From positions 1,488,001-1,552,000 of the forward strand of contig NZ_JAUTBD010000001.1 in assembly GCF_030818935.1 (NCBI RefSeq): DNA of 64,000 nucleotides, given 5' to 3'. The DNA is from Microbacterium sp. SORGH_AS_1204 (lineage in GTDB: Bacteria; Actinomycetota; Actinomycetes; Actinomycetales; Microbacteriaceae). Of this stretch, positions 56,346-64,000 are shown piece after piece. Position numbers and translations under genes: made by a program. The stretch's first letter is position 1; each line of letters starts with the position of its first letter. The notes under the pieces are model-generated. The model saw only the letters and a program-made list of their open reading frames with translations. It ran no database searches and had not been told where the DNA came from.

Positions 56346-57551
56346 ATGAACGGTCCCAGGCGCGCCGCAGGTCTGCGCGCAACGCAGCGCCGCGCCACCG
56401 GCATCCCGCTCGCCCTCTCGGTGCTCACCGTCGCGCTCGCCGCGTCGTCCGCCGCCCTGACCGCGGTGTCGCTGCGCGTGGCCCGGACCGTCGTGCGCCC
56501 CGCCGGACGTGTGCCCGACACCCGCATCGTCGGTCTCGACGCCGCCGCCCAGACCATCACCCTGGCGCGCACACCCGATACGGCGCTGCCGGGCCGGTAC
56601 GGCCTCTTCACGGTCGGCTCGGTCGACTACCTGCGCCTGGGGTCCATCGTGGGTGGCGACGACGACACCGTGACCCGCAAGCTGCTGACGCACGTCGCCG
56701 CCGACGGCGACCTGGCTCCCGAAGCGGCGTTCAGCGGGTGGTACTACGACCGGCCCGACGATCTGCACCGCCCGTTCCGCACGGTCGAGATCGAAACCGG
56801 GGTCGGCCCGTGCCCGGCGTGGGAGTTCCCCGCCGCCGCTGACACCGACGTCTGGGCCATCCAGGTGCACGGCCGGGGCACGACGAAGGCCGAGGCGCTG
56901 CGGGCGGTGCCCGTCTTCCACGACCTGGGGATCACGAGCCTCGTCGTGTCGTACCGCAACGACGGCGAGGCCCCCAGGAGCCCCTCGGGCACGTACGCGC
57001 TCGGCGCCACCGAATGGCGCGACGTGGATGCCGCGATCGGCTACGCGCGCCGTCACGGCGCTCGGCGCATCATCCTCATGGGGTGGTCGATGGGCGGAGC
57101 CCTCGCCCTGCAGGCGGCATTCGAATCCCCGCACGCCGATGTCATCGCGGGTCTCGTCCTCGAATCCCCGGTCGTCGACTGGCGCACCGTGCTGCGTTTC
57201 CATGGACGCCTCATGCGGCTGCCCGCGCCCGTCATCGCCGTCGCACAGAGCGCGATCGCCTCGAACTGGGGAGCGACGGTGCTGCGCAGCGGCGAGCCGA
57301 TCCCGCTCGACCGGCTCGACGGCGTCGCCCGCGCGCGCGAGCTGCGGCATCCGATCCTCGTGCTGCACAGCGACGACGACGGGTTCGTGCCCTCCGACGC
57401 ATCCCACGCCCTCGCCGCCGCACGGCCCGACCTCGTCACGATGGAGACGTTCCAGGTGGCCCGCCACACCAAGCTCTGGAACTACGACGAGACGCGCTGG
57501 GTCACCGCCATCACCGACTGGGTACGCGCCCGGGGGCTGACGCGCGGCTGA
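56346..57551 (+). CDS. membrane-anchored alpha/beta hydrolase
   Basis: 401 residues. Basic N-terminus and one transmembrane or signal-anchor helix (residues about 20-47) precede an uncharacterised ~90-residue region and a serine hydrolase domain with WAIQVHGRG, nucleophile LMGWSMGGALAL, acid in LHSDDDGFVP and His in QVARHTKLWNY. Likely faces outside the membrane or is exported; substrate unknown. ATG start 19 bp from the divergent DUF3000 start; agactagagtg there is a candidate -10. Confidence 0.87.
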   Translation: MNGPRRAAGLRATQRRATGIPLALSVLTVALAASSAALTAVSLRVARTVVRPAGRVPDTRIVGLDAAAQTITLARTPDTALPGRYGLFTVGSVDYLRLGSIVGGDDDTVTRKLLTHVAADGDLAPEAAFSGWYYDRPDDLHRPFRTVEIETGVGPCPAWEFPAAADTDVWAIQVHGRGTTKAEALRAVPVFHDLGITSLVVSYRNDGEAPRSPSGTYALGATEWRDVDAAIGYARRHGARRIILMGWSMGGALALQAAFESPHADVIAGLVLESPVVDWRTVLRFHGRLMRLPAPVIAVAQSAIASNWGATVLRSGEPIPLDRLDGVARARELRHPILVLHSDDDGFVPSDASHALAAARPDLVTMETFQVARHTKLWNYDETRWVTAITDWVRARGLTRG

Positions 57552-57730
57552 TCCCGGATGCCACGTCGGTGCGGCTTCAGCCCATCCGGTTCGGCGCCGC
57601 GCGCCCAGATGTCTGTGGTTCGGGGCGGGATCGGCCGGTCGGGGCGGTCGTTTCGCGCCCCAAGGCGCCAAGTCCGCCCCAAACCCGACGAGGCGAACGC
57701 GCGCCCCGTCGGGCGTGAGGATGCCGAGGC

Positions 57731-58171
57731 TCAGGCGGCGCGCTTCGCGCTCACCTGGCGCTTCGCGCGCATCAGCATCCCGGTCATGCCCGCGATGCGC
57801 AGCGGACTCACCGCGCGGGTGAGGCCGATGCTCTGCGGGAAATCGTCGGGAACGGCGAGCACCTCATCGGCGCTCAGACCGGTCAGCCCCTGCGCGAGGA
57901 TGCTGGCGAACCCGCGCGTCGTCGGCGCCTCCGCCGGCGCGGTCGCGTGCATCGCCACGGTGTCGTCGGCATCGACGGTGACGATGATGTACACGGGCGA
58001 CTGGCACTCGACGACGCGTTCGCGCATCTCGGGATGGTCGGCGTACTCCGCCGGCACCTCGGGCAGTTCCTGGGAGAACTCCAGCAGCAGCTGCAGCCGG
58101 TCGGGCTCGTCGAGCTCGAGGAACTCGTCGCGGATCGCGGCGAGGGTGGCGGGGAGGGCGTAGTCGGACAT
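57731..58171 (-). CDS. sufE: SufE-family sulfur acceptor protein
   Basis: 146 residues. Active-site Cys in ERVVECQSPVYIIV, preceded by LLEFSQELPEVP; this is the SufE pattern of accepting persulfide sulfur from a cysteine desulfurase. ATG 58171 is preferred to ATG 58180, because gggagg sits directly against the latter but at a good distance from the former. Adjacent sulfurtransferase suggests a shared role in sulfur trafficking. Confidence 0.92.
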   Translation of the reverse strand: MSDYALPATLAAIRDEFLELDEPDRLQLLLEFSQELPEVPAEYADHPEMRERVVECQSPVYIIVTVDADDTVAMHATAPAEAPTTRGFASILAQGLTGLSADEVLAVPDDFPQSIGLTRAVSPLRIAGMTGMLMRAKRQVSAKRAA

Positions 58172-58330
58172 CACCGTCATCCTCCCACGCCCGCGGCCGT
58201 CAGGCTCGGGATGCCGCCGCCCGGCGGACGAGATCACACGATCGGTCCGACAGGACACGTCTTCGGCGGCGCGGATCGCGTGACCTCGAGCCGAGCGTGC
58301 GACCTCGGCGGGGGGCCAGGCGGAGCGGGC

Positions 58331-59233
58331 TCAGCGCCCGGGAACCTCGCCGGGCTCGGAACCCGAGACGATCGGCACGCGCACCGCGCTGCCCCACTCG
58401 GTCCAGGAGCCGTCGTAATTGCGCACGTCGTCGAAGCCCAGCAGGTGCTTGAGCACGAACCACGTGTGGCTCGAGCGCTCGCCGATGCGGCAGTACGCGA
58501 CGATCTTGTCGCCGTCGGCGAGGCCCGCGCCATCGCGATAGATGGCATCCAGTTCTTCGCGCGACTTGAAACCACCGTCCTCGGCGACGGCCTTGCCCCA
58601 CGGGACGCTCTGCGCGCTCGGGATGTGACCGGCCCGCAGCGCCCCCTCTTCGGGGTAGGCGGGGGCGGTGGTGCGCTCACCCGAGTACTCCTCGGGGGAG
58701 CGCACGTCGATGAGCGGGTTGCCGAGGTGGGCGAGCACGTCGTCTTTGTATGCGCGCAGGAGCGAGTCGTCGCGCTCGACGACGGGGTAGTCGGTCGGTG
58801 TCACGTCGGTCTTGTCGGTGGTGAGCGGCCGCCCCTCGGCGGTCCACTTATCGCGGCCGCCGTCGAGCAGGCGCACGTCTTCGTGGCCGAAGAGCGAGAA
58901 CACCCACAGCGCGTACGCGGCCCACCAGTTGTTCTTGTCGCCGTAGATGACGACGGTGTCGTCGCGGGAGATGCCCTTGCGGCTCAGCAGCTTCGCGAAG
59001 CCCGCGCCGTCGACGTAGTCGCGCACGACGGGGTCGTTCAGCTCCGTGTGCCAGTCCACTTTGACGGCGCCCGGGATGTGCCCCGTCTCGTAGAGGAGCA
59101 CGTCTTCGTCGGACTCGACCACGACGAGACCCGGCTGGCCGAGACGTTCCTGCAGCCACTCCCCGGTGACGAGCCGCCCGGGCTCGGCGTACGCGGCGAA
59201 CTTGGACGAGGTGGTGTCGAACTCGACGGTCAC
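58331..59233 (-). CDS. sseA: thiosulfate/3-mercaptopyruvate sulfurtransferase
   Basis: 300 residues in two rhodanese domains. The N-terminal one is inactive (no Cys loop); the second carries the loop [13 protein letters not shown] with Cys248. [11 protein letters not shown] and [11 protein letters not shown] are the usual domain landmarks. CRIGERS would fit thiosulfate as donor, though 3-mercaptopyruvate is not excluded. GTG start with gaggag upstream. Sits 159 bp upstream of sufE on the same strand. Confidence 0.93.
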   Translation of the reverse strand: MTVEFDTTSSKFAAYAEPGRLVTGEWLQERLGQPGLVVVESDEDVLLYETGHIPGAVKVDWHTELNDPVVRDYVDGAGFAKLLSRKGISRDDTVVIYGDKNNWWAAYALWVFSLFGHEDVRLLDGGRDKWTAEGRPLTTDKTDVTPTDYPVVERDDSLLRAYKDDVLAHLGNPLIDVRSPEEYSGERTTAPAYPEEGALRAGHIPSAQSVPWGKAVAEDGGFKSREELDAIYRDGAGLADGDKIVAYCRIGERSSHTWFVLKHLLGFDDVRNYDGSWTEWGSAVRVPIVSGSEPGEVPGR

Positions 59234-59351
59234 GGGAACTCCTCGGTCGGGGCTGTGGATGCGGCGGCATAGGCTGGACACCGCACCTTCGACCCTAGAT
59301 CCGCCGCGTCGGGGCAGGCACCCTCTTGTAAGACTCGGACACAGGACGACC

Positions 59352-60389
59352 ATGACTTCGACTCCCGCCACGACCGGGCTCATCCACCTCACCGAGCGCG
59401 AGCCTGCGGTCACGGGCGCCGAGATGGTCAGCGCCCTCGTGCCCCCGCCGCAGTTCGACGGGGCGACCTTCGAGTCGTACCGGGCGGATGCCGCCTACCC
59501 CTCGCAACAGGAGGCGAAGGAGCTGCTGCAGGCGTTCGCGGGCACGCAGGCCGCCCCGGCGAAGAAGGGCGGGTTCTTCCGCAGGGCGGAGAAGGCGGCG
59601 CCGGTCAAACCCGGCGTCTATCTCGACGGCGGATTCGGCGTCGGCAAGACCCACCTCTTGGCGTCGATCTACCACGCCATGCCCGCCCGTCGGAAGTACT
59701 TCGGCTCGTTCATCGAATACACCGCCCTCGTCGGCGTGCTCGGCTACGCCAAGGCGGTGGAGTTGTTCCGCGGCTCTGACCTGCTGTGCATCGACGAGTT
59801 CGAGCTCGACGACCCGGGCGACACGATGGTCATGACGCGTCTGCTCGGCGAGCTCGTGGCATCCGGGACCCGACTCGCGGCTACCTCGAACACCCCTCCC
59901 AACGCGCTCGGCGAAGGGCGCTTCGCGGCGCAGGACTTCCTGCGCGAGATCCAGTCGATGGCCGACAGCTTCCGTACGATCCGCATCGACGGCACCGACT
60001 ACCGCCAGCGCGCGATCGACGGCGCGGCCCGCGTGCTCGCCGACGACGAGTACCGCCAGGCGGTGGATGCCGCCTCCGCCGGGGGAGTGGCATCCGATGA
60101 CGCCTTCTCCGACCTCGTGGGCCATCTCGCGCGCGTGCACCCCTCGCGCTTCATCCGCCTCATCGACGGCGTCACCACGATCGGCCTGCGCGACGTGCAG
60201 GTGCTGCACGACCAGTCGGCGGCGCTGCGTCTGGTCGCCTTCGTCGACCGGGCCTACGACGCGCAGATCCCCATCCGCGCCACCGGCGCTCCGTTGAGCA
60301 GCGTGTTCAGCGACGAGATGCTCGCCGGCGGGTATCGCAAGAAATACCTGCGCGCCGTGTCGCGCATGGTCGCGCTCACGCATTCTTGA
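59352..60389 (+). CDS. zapE: ZapE/AFG1-like ATPase
   Basis: 345 residues. Walker [11 protein letters not shown] (residues about 93-102), Walker [15 protein letters not shown], sensor region LAATSNTPP and the C-terminal [20 protein letters not shown]. ZapE modulates the Z-ring in proteobacteria; the family is also AFG1-like, so a cell division role here is by analogy. ATG start; divergent from the sulfurtransferase. Confidence 0.92.
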   Translation: MTSTPATTGLIHLTEREPAVTGAEMVSALVPPPQFDGATFESYRADAAYPSQQEAKELLQAFAGTQAAPAKKGGFFRRAEKAAPVKPGVYLDGGFGVGKTHLLASIYHAMPARRKYFGSFIEYTALVGVLGYAKAVELFRGSDLLCIDEFELDDPGDTMVMTRLLGELVASGTRLAATSNTPPNALGEGRFAAQDFLREIQSMADSFRTIRIDGTDYRQRAIDGAARVLADDEYRQAVDAASAGGVASDDAFSDLVGHLARVHPSRFIRLIDGVTTIGLRDVQVLHDQSAALRLVAFVDRAYDAQIPIRATGAPLSSVFSDEMLAGGYRKKYLRAVSRMVALTHS

Positions 60390-60410
60390 CCCGTTCATCA
60401 GCGGCATCCA

Positions 60411-60464
60411 GTTTCGCGAAACGCACTGTTTACCTCCGTGAGGTCGCTGTAACGTGCACGAAAC
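60411..60464. promoter_or_regulatory. possible amt regulatory region with a GlnR-like site
   Basis: GTAAC-n6-GAAAC at 60449-60464 fits a GlnR half-site pair (GTNAC-n6-GAAAC), 89 bp before the amt start; a second pair upstream is only weakly matched. A perfect 12-bp palindrome GTTTCGCGAAAC lies at 60411-60422. Nitrogen control of amt by GlnR is known in actinobacteria; binding here is a prediction. Confidence 0.45.
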
Positions 60465-60553
60465 ACGAGGCGAACGGCGGCGGTAACCGGGGGTCGGAAC
60501 ACTGAAGGGACCCGACGCTTTACCTGCGTCCCTGCAGAGAGGTTCCCTCCGAG

Positions 60554-61828
60554 ATGGATCAAGGCAACACCGCATTCATCCTGATAGCAGCCGCCCTCGT
60601 GCTGCTCATGACGCCAGGACTCGCGTTCTTCTACGGCGGTCTGGTCAAGGCCAAGAGCGTCATCAGCATGATGATGATGAGCTTCGGCGCCATGGGCCTG
60701 ATGGGCGTGCTGTGGGTGCTCTACGGCTACTCCATCGCCTTCCCCACCACCGCTGAGGGCACCACCCAGGTGCCGTGGGCGATCGACTTCACCAACTTCA
60801 GCCTCGCCGGCGTGCTCGAAGCGCCCGAGGGTGCGGCCTACCCGCCGCTCGCGTTCGTCGCGTTCCAGGCCACCTTCGCCATCATCACTGTCGCCCTGGT
60901 CTCGGGTGCCATCGCCGACCGCGCCAAGTTCGGCGCGTGGATGGTCTTCGCGGCCATCTGGGCGACGGTCGTCTACTTCCCCGTCGCCAGCTGGGTGTTC
61001 AACTTCGGCCTCGCCGAGGACGGATCCTTCGCGTACGGCGGCTGGATCACCCACGGTCTGCAGGACGTCTTCGGCGTCGGCGCGATCGACTTCGCCGGTG
61101 GTACCGCGGTGCACATCAACGCCGGTGCCGCCGCCCTCGCTCTGGCCCTGGTGCTCGGCAAGCGCGTCGGCTTCCAGAAGGGCGCGCACGTTCCTCACAA
61201 CCCGCCGTTCGTCCTGCTGGGTGCGGGCCTGCTGTGGTTCGGCTGGTTCGGCTTCAACGCCGGCTCCGAGCTCGCCGCCGACAACACCGCCGCCCTCGCC
61301 TTCGTCAACACGATCGCCGCTCCCGCCGCTGCCCTGCTCGCGTGGCTGATCGTCGAGAAGATCAAGGACGGCAAGCCCACCTCGGTCGGCGCCGCCTCGG
61401 GTGCCGTCGCGGGTCTCGTCGCCATCACCCCGGCCTGCGCTTCACTCGACCCCATCTGGGCGATCGTGCTCGGCCTCATCGCCGGTGCCGTCTGCGCCCT
61501 GGCGATCGAGCTGAAGTTCAAGCTCGGCTTCGACGACTCGCTCGACGTCGTCGGCATCCACCTCGTCGGCGGTCTCATCGGCACCCTCTACCTCGGTATC
61601 TTCGCCCGGGGCACGGGCCTCATCGAGAGCGGCTCGATCAACCAGCTGCTCGTGCAGGCCATCGCCGCCTTCGCGGTGCTGATCTACTCGTTCGTGCTCG
61701 CCTTCGTCATCGGCTTCGCGGTCGAGAAGACGATCGGCTTCCGCGTCAAGAACGAGGACGAGATCGCCGGCATCGACACCGTCGTGCACGGTGAAGAGGG
61801 CTACGTGCTCTCCGACACCCGCGGCTGA
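60554..61828 (+). CDS. amt: ammonium transporter
   Basis: 424 residues, eleven predicted helices. MTPGLAFFYGGLVKAKSVISMMMM at the N-terminus, the pore His residues in GTAVHINAGAAALALAL and GIHLVGGLIGTLYLG, and PPFVLLGAGLLWFGWFGFNAGS. Imports ammonium or ammonia. RBS agagagg upstream. No glnK/glnB PII gene follows, unlike the usual amtB-glnK arrangement; a terminator comes instead. Confidence 0.96.
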   Translation: MDQGNTAFILIAAALVLLMTPGLAFFYGGLVKAKSVISMMMMSFGAMGLMGVLWVLYGYSIAFPTTAEGTTQVPWAIDFTNFSLAGVLEAPEGAAYPPLAFVAFQATFAIITVALVSGAIADRAKFGAWMVFAAIWATVVYFPVASWVFNFGLAEDGSFAYGGWITHGLQDVFGVGAIDFAGGTAVHINAGAAALALALVLGKRVGFQKGAHVPHNPPFVLLGAGLLWFGWFGFNAGSELAADNTAALAFVNTIAAPAAALLAWLIVEKIKDGKPTSVGAASGAVAGLVAITPACASLDPIWAIVLGLIAGAVCALAIELKFKLGFDDSLDVVGIHLVGGLIGTLYLGIFARGTGLIESGSINQLLVQAIAAFAVLIYSFVLAFVIGFAVEKTIGFRVKNEDEIAGIDTVVHGEEGYVLSDTRG

Positions 61829-61841
61829 CCCGCTTTACCCC

Positions 61842-61879
61842 GAACGGGGCGTCACCGAGGAATCGGTGGCGCCCCGTTC
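61842..61879. terminator. bidirectional terminator after amt
   Basis: 17-bp stem GAACGGGGCGTCACCGA / TCGGTGGCGCCCCGTTC with one mismatched or G-T pair and a 4-nt loop, between convergent amt and VOC genes. Confidence 0.88.
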
Positions 61880-61893
61880 AGTGTGTCGCCCGC

Positions 61894-62265
61894 TCACGCA
61901 TCGGACGGCATGGTCTCCACGCGCTGCCAGACCCCGAAGCGGCTGCCGCTCGGGTCGGAAAGATGAGCGAAGCGGATGACGCCGGTGTCGATGATGGGTC
62001 GTACGACCTCCGCTCCCGCCTGCACCGCCGCGTCGACGATCGCCCGGATGTCGGTCACCTCGATGTAGAACACCGCCCATGCCTCGGCGCCGATGTCTGC
62101 GGTGTTCCACAACCCGCCGGCGTTGCCGTTCACGGGCGCGTAGTCGCCGTCGGCCGCACCGAACTCCCACCCGAACACCGATCCATAGAATCGCCGGGCC
62201 GCCTCGGGGTCGGGGGTGCCGATCTCGACGTAGTTCGCGGGGTTCACGCTCGTCGACTCACTCAT
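61894..62265 (-). CDS. VOC-family (glyoxalase/bleomycin-resistance-like) protein
   Basis: 123 residues, one vicinal oxygen chelate domain pair: NYVEIGTPDPEAARRFYGSVFGWEF at the N-terminus, then AVFYIEVTDIRAIVDAAVQAGAEV and AHLSDPSGSRFGVWQ. Metal ligands of true glyoxalase I are not obvious. A small-molecule binding or enzyme role is possible; function unknown. Downstream of the merR gene on the same strand, 98 bp apart. Confidence 0.88.
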   Translation of the reverse strand: MSESTSVNPANYVEIGTPDPEAARRFYGSVFGWEFGAADGDYAPVNGNAGGLWNTADIGAEAWAVFYIEVTDIRAIVDAAVQAGAEVVRPIIDTGVIRFAHLSDPSGSRFGVWQRVETMPSDA

Positions 62266-62363
62266 GTCGCCTTCGTCCTGTCTCTCTGCGGCTGCGCCGG
62301 ATGCGCAGCCCTGGCGAAGACGAGCGTGAAGCCTCCCACCGTGAGAGGGTCAAGTGCACGACG

Positions 62364-63197
62364 TCAACCGATGGGGATGTTCACCTCGGTCATCCACTTC
62401 GACGGGTCGAGCTGTCGTCCGGGACCGACCACATACAGGTTGAACGGGGGCCCGACGCGGCGCAGTCCGCGGTGAGCAATCCATCGACCCACCTCTTCGA
62501 GCGCGGACTCGATGCCCTCGTAGGGACCCCGGTGCGTGGTCCACGCCACGCGCTGCGGGGGAAGGTCTGCAACGGAGAACCCGTTTCCACGACCGAGGGG
62601 GCCGTCGTACTCGCGCCATACAGCCATCTCGACGTCGTCGTCGCGGTACTCCTCGTCGTAGTAGGTCGAGCCGACCGTCGCGCCGAGGCGGTCGGCATCC
62701 ACTGCGCCAGGCGTGTTCAGGAAGTCGCTGAAGTCTGCCCAGAGTTCATGTTCCGCCGGGTACGACGAGACGGTGCGCCGCAGAAGGAGCACACGCGCAC
62801 CCGGGACGGTCCGCTCGCCCACACGTCGCGGGGCCGCCAGGACGGAATCCGCCAGCGCGAGCGCGAGTCGTCGTTGCACGGCCAGATCTGCAACCGTTCG
62901 ATCGAGCGACGCGACATGGGCGTCTAACCGTGCCCGCAGCGTTTCGGGATCTGCGAAGAGCGGCAGCAGTTCCGCGATCAGCGTGATGCCGCATCCGGCG
63001 TCGCGGAGGTCACGGATGCGACCCGCGACGCGCAACTGGTCCGGTGAGTAGCGGCGGTAGCCCGACGAGCGGTCCACCTCGGCCGGCGGCAGGAGGCCAC
63101 GCTGGTCGTAGTGTCGCAGCATCCGCACGCTGAGGCCGGCGTATCGCGAGAAGTCGCCGATACCGAGCAGGGGTTCCGAGGCGTTCTTCCGGTCCAT
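62364..63197 (-). CDS. MerR-family regulator with GyrI-like effector domain
   Basis: 277 residues. N-terminal MerR winged helix (LGIGDFSRYAGLSVRMLRHY, RSSGYRRYSPDQL), a coiled-coil dimerisation helix (LRARLDAHVASLDRTVADLA) and a C-terminal GyrI/BmrR-like effector domain (VAWTTHRGPYEGIESAL, PFNLYVVGPG). Typically a multidrug- or small-molecule-sensing activator. Its start codon lies only about 10-30 bp from the end of the neighbouring IS element, so its original promoter is probably displaced. Confidence 0.9.
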   Translation of the reverse strand: MDRKNASEPLLGIGDFSRYAGLSVRMLRHYDQRGLLPPAEVDRSSGYRRYSPDQLRVAGRIRDLRDAGCGITLIAELLPLFADPETLRARLDAHVASLDRTVADLAVQRRLALALADSVLAAPRRVGERTVPGARVLLLRRTVSSYPAEHELWADFSDFLNTPGAVDADRLGATVGSTYYDEEYRDDDVEMAVWREYDGPLGRGNGFSVADLPPQRVAWTTHRGPYEGIESALEEVGRWIAHRGLRRVGPPFNLYVVGPGRQLDPSKWMTEVNIPIG

Positions 63198-63204
63198 CGG
63201 TCAA

Positions 63205-64000
63205 GTCCCGTGGCGTGGTGTTATTCCGTTGTTTCCTGATGGTGGGTGATGGTCAGGCGGTGAGGTAGAGCTCGGGGCGTGCGGGTTCGACGGTCTCGTG
63301 GAGGGTGTGGACCAGTTTCCGCATGGAGATGTCGGAGAAGTAGCGTCGTTCGCCATAGGACCATTCCTCGTGCTGCTCTTGCAGGACGGCGCCGATCAGG
63401 CGGGTGACGGAGTCGCGGTCGGGGAAGATCTGCACCACGTCGGCGCGGCGTTTGATCTCGCGGTTGAGGCGCTCGATCGGGTTGTTCGACCACACCTTCT
63501 GCCAGTGCTCCCGTGGGAGCGGCGCGAACGCGGTGAGGTCGGGTTCGGCGGCTTCGAGCATCGCTGCGATGTCCGGGAAGGAGCTGCGGAGGCTGTCGAT
63601 GACGGCCTGGTACTGGGCGAGCACGGCCTCCGTCGTGGTCTGCGCGAAGATCGTCGAGATCAGCGCGTTGACGGGCTTGGAGCGCGCCGAGCCAATCTTC
63701 TGAGTGACGTTACGGGCGAAATGGACCCGGCATCTTTGCCACCCGCTCCCGGGCAGGATCGCCTTGACCGCAGCCTTCAGCCCGGCATGGGCATCGGAGG
63801 TGACCAGGGTGACGCCGAGCGAGTCGGTGGCGGTGGCGACCTTCAGGCCGCGGTCTCGCAGGCCGCGGAGGAACTCGGTTCAGAAGTCCGTGGTCTCCGC
63901 GTCTCCGAGCGCCATGCCGAGGATCTCCCGGCGGCCCTCGCCGCTGACACCGGTCGCGACGACGAGGGCTTGCGAGACGACCCGGCCGCGGACCCGGACG
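63205..64000 (-). mobile_element. IS256-family insertion sequence, cut by the window edge
   Basis: Contains the 3' two-thirds of a mutator-type transposase and its terminal sequence. The exact boundary near merR is not resolved (the last 48 bp, around gtggtgttattccg, probably hold the inverted repeat). The other end lies outside the window. It belongs to a different lineage from the IS1249-type element at 28076. Confidence 0.75.
63253..63999 (-). pseudogene. IS256-family transposase with an in-frame stop, partial
   Basis: Reading from the window end the frame gives VRVRGRVVSQALVVATG and ALGDAETTDF, then TGA at 63882-63880, then continues in the same frame with TEFLRGLRDRGL, the second catalytic Asp in VTSDAHAGLKAA, CRVHFARNV and the Glu in SNNPIERLNREIKRR. 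The TGA replaces a codon that is TGG (Trp) in relatives of this group. Everything else is collinear, so a single nonsense change has inactivated it, unless the stop is read through. A short in-frame ATG at 63624 could at most give the C-terminal fragment. Confidence 0.85.

Overview
The window is about 70% G+C and comes from an actinobacterium, most likely Microbacterium or a close relative in the Microbacteriaceae. The evidence is the set of lineage-typical genes (sepH, DUF4193, DUF3093, DUF3710, DUF3159, DUF3000 and DUF7455 proteins), a stand-alone ParE/ParC pair, an IdeR/DtxR-type iron box, many GTG starts with 4-base start/stop overlaps, and a strongly over-used heptamer GGATGCC/GGCATCC. 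The genus is inferred from gene content and style only.

Layout: (1) 1-5196 is a leucine/branched-chain acyl-CoA catabolic operon: acyl-CoA carboxylase beta (cut by the window edge), biotin-carrying alpha, acyl-CoA dehydrogenase, MaoC-like hydratase and CitE-like lyase. It has the same order as the Mycobacterium accD1-accA1-fadE19-Rv2499c-citE operon. (2) 5211-8126 holds a 48-bp tandem repeat, a histidine phosphatase, a Sir2 deacylase and a TrmH-type rRNA/tRNA methyltransferase. (3) 8346-15516 is a self-contained nitrile-to-acid module: amidase, cobalt transporter CbtB/CbtA, a degenerate phosphatase-like protein, an ArsR-type regulator, an unusual SRPBCC-AmiC fused sensor, then a cobalt-type nitrile hydratase (beta, alpha, activator). 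A related 28-bp putative operator lies before both the amidase and the nitrile hydratase beta gene. (4) 15578-21328 has an alpha/beta hydrolase, a LysE exporter and a siderophore-iron uptake locus (two permeases, a siderophore-interacting reductase, a binding lipoprotein) around an IdeR-type box, with no ATPase. (5) 21384-27725 has an SGNH hydrolase, a DEAD/H helicase with a repetitive N-terminus, an Er-VIT1 iron/manganese transporter, a four-copy palindromic repeat array and an isopenicillin-N-synthase-like oxygenase.

(6) 27887-29472 is a tandemly duplicated 3' end of tRNA-Leu(GAG) with its terminator; an IS1249-type IS256-family element sits in the second copy. (7) 29690-34889 has an M20 peptidase, UppP, a sugar-transfer-type ATP-grasp protein and two adjacent alanine racemase homologues that are degenerate in complementary halves. 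(8) 34954-41552 has a small zinc-ribbon-like protein, convergent parE and parC separated by complex repeats, and an alkaline-phosphatase-superfamily enzyme. (9) 41647-50805 is the conserved actinobacterial block sepH, DUF4193, DUF3093, dut, DUF3710, DUF3159, acnA, dxs. (10) 51125-57551 has fadB-fadA beta-oxidation genes, RNase D with DUF3000, and an anchored alpha/beta hydrolase. (11) 57731-64000 has sufE with a sulfurtransferase, zapE, amt, a VOC protein, a MerR regulator and a nonsense-mutated IS256-family transposase running off the window.

The most unusual content is the nitrile hydratase/cobalt/sensor module, the reciprocally split alanine racemase pair, and several families of imperfectly palindromic intergenic repeats.
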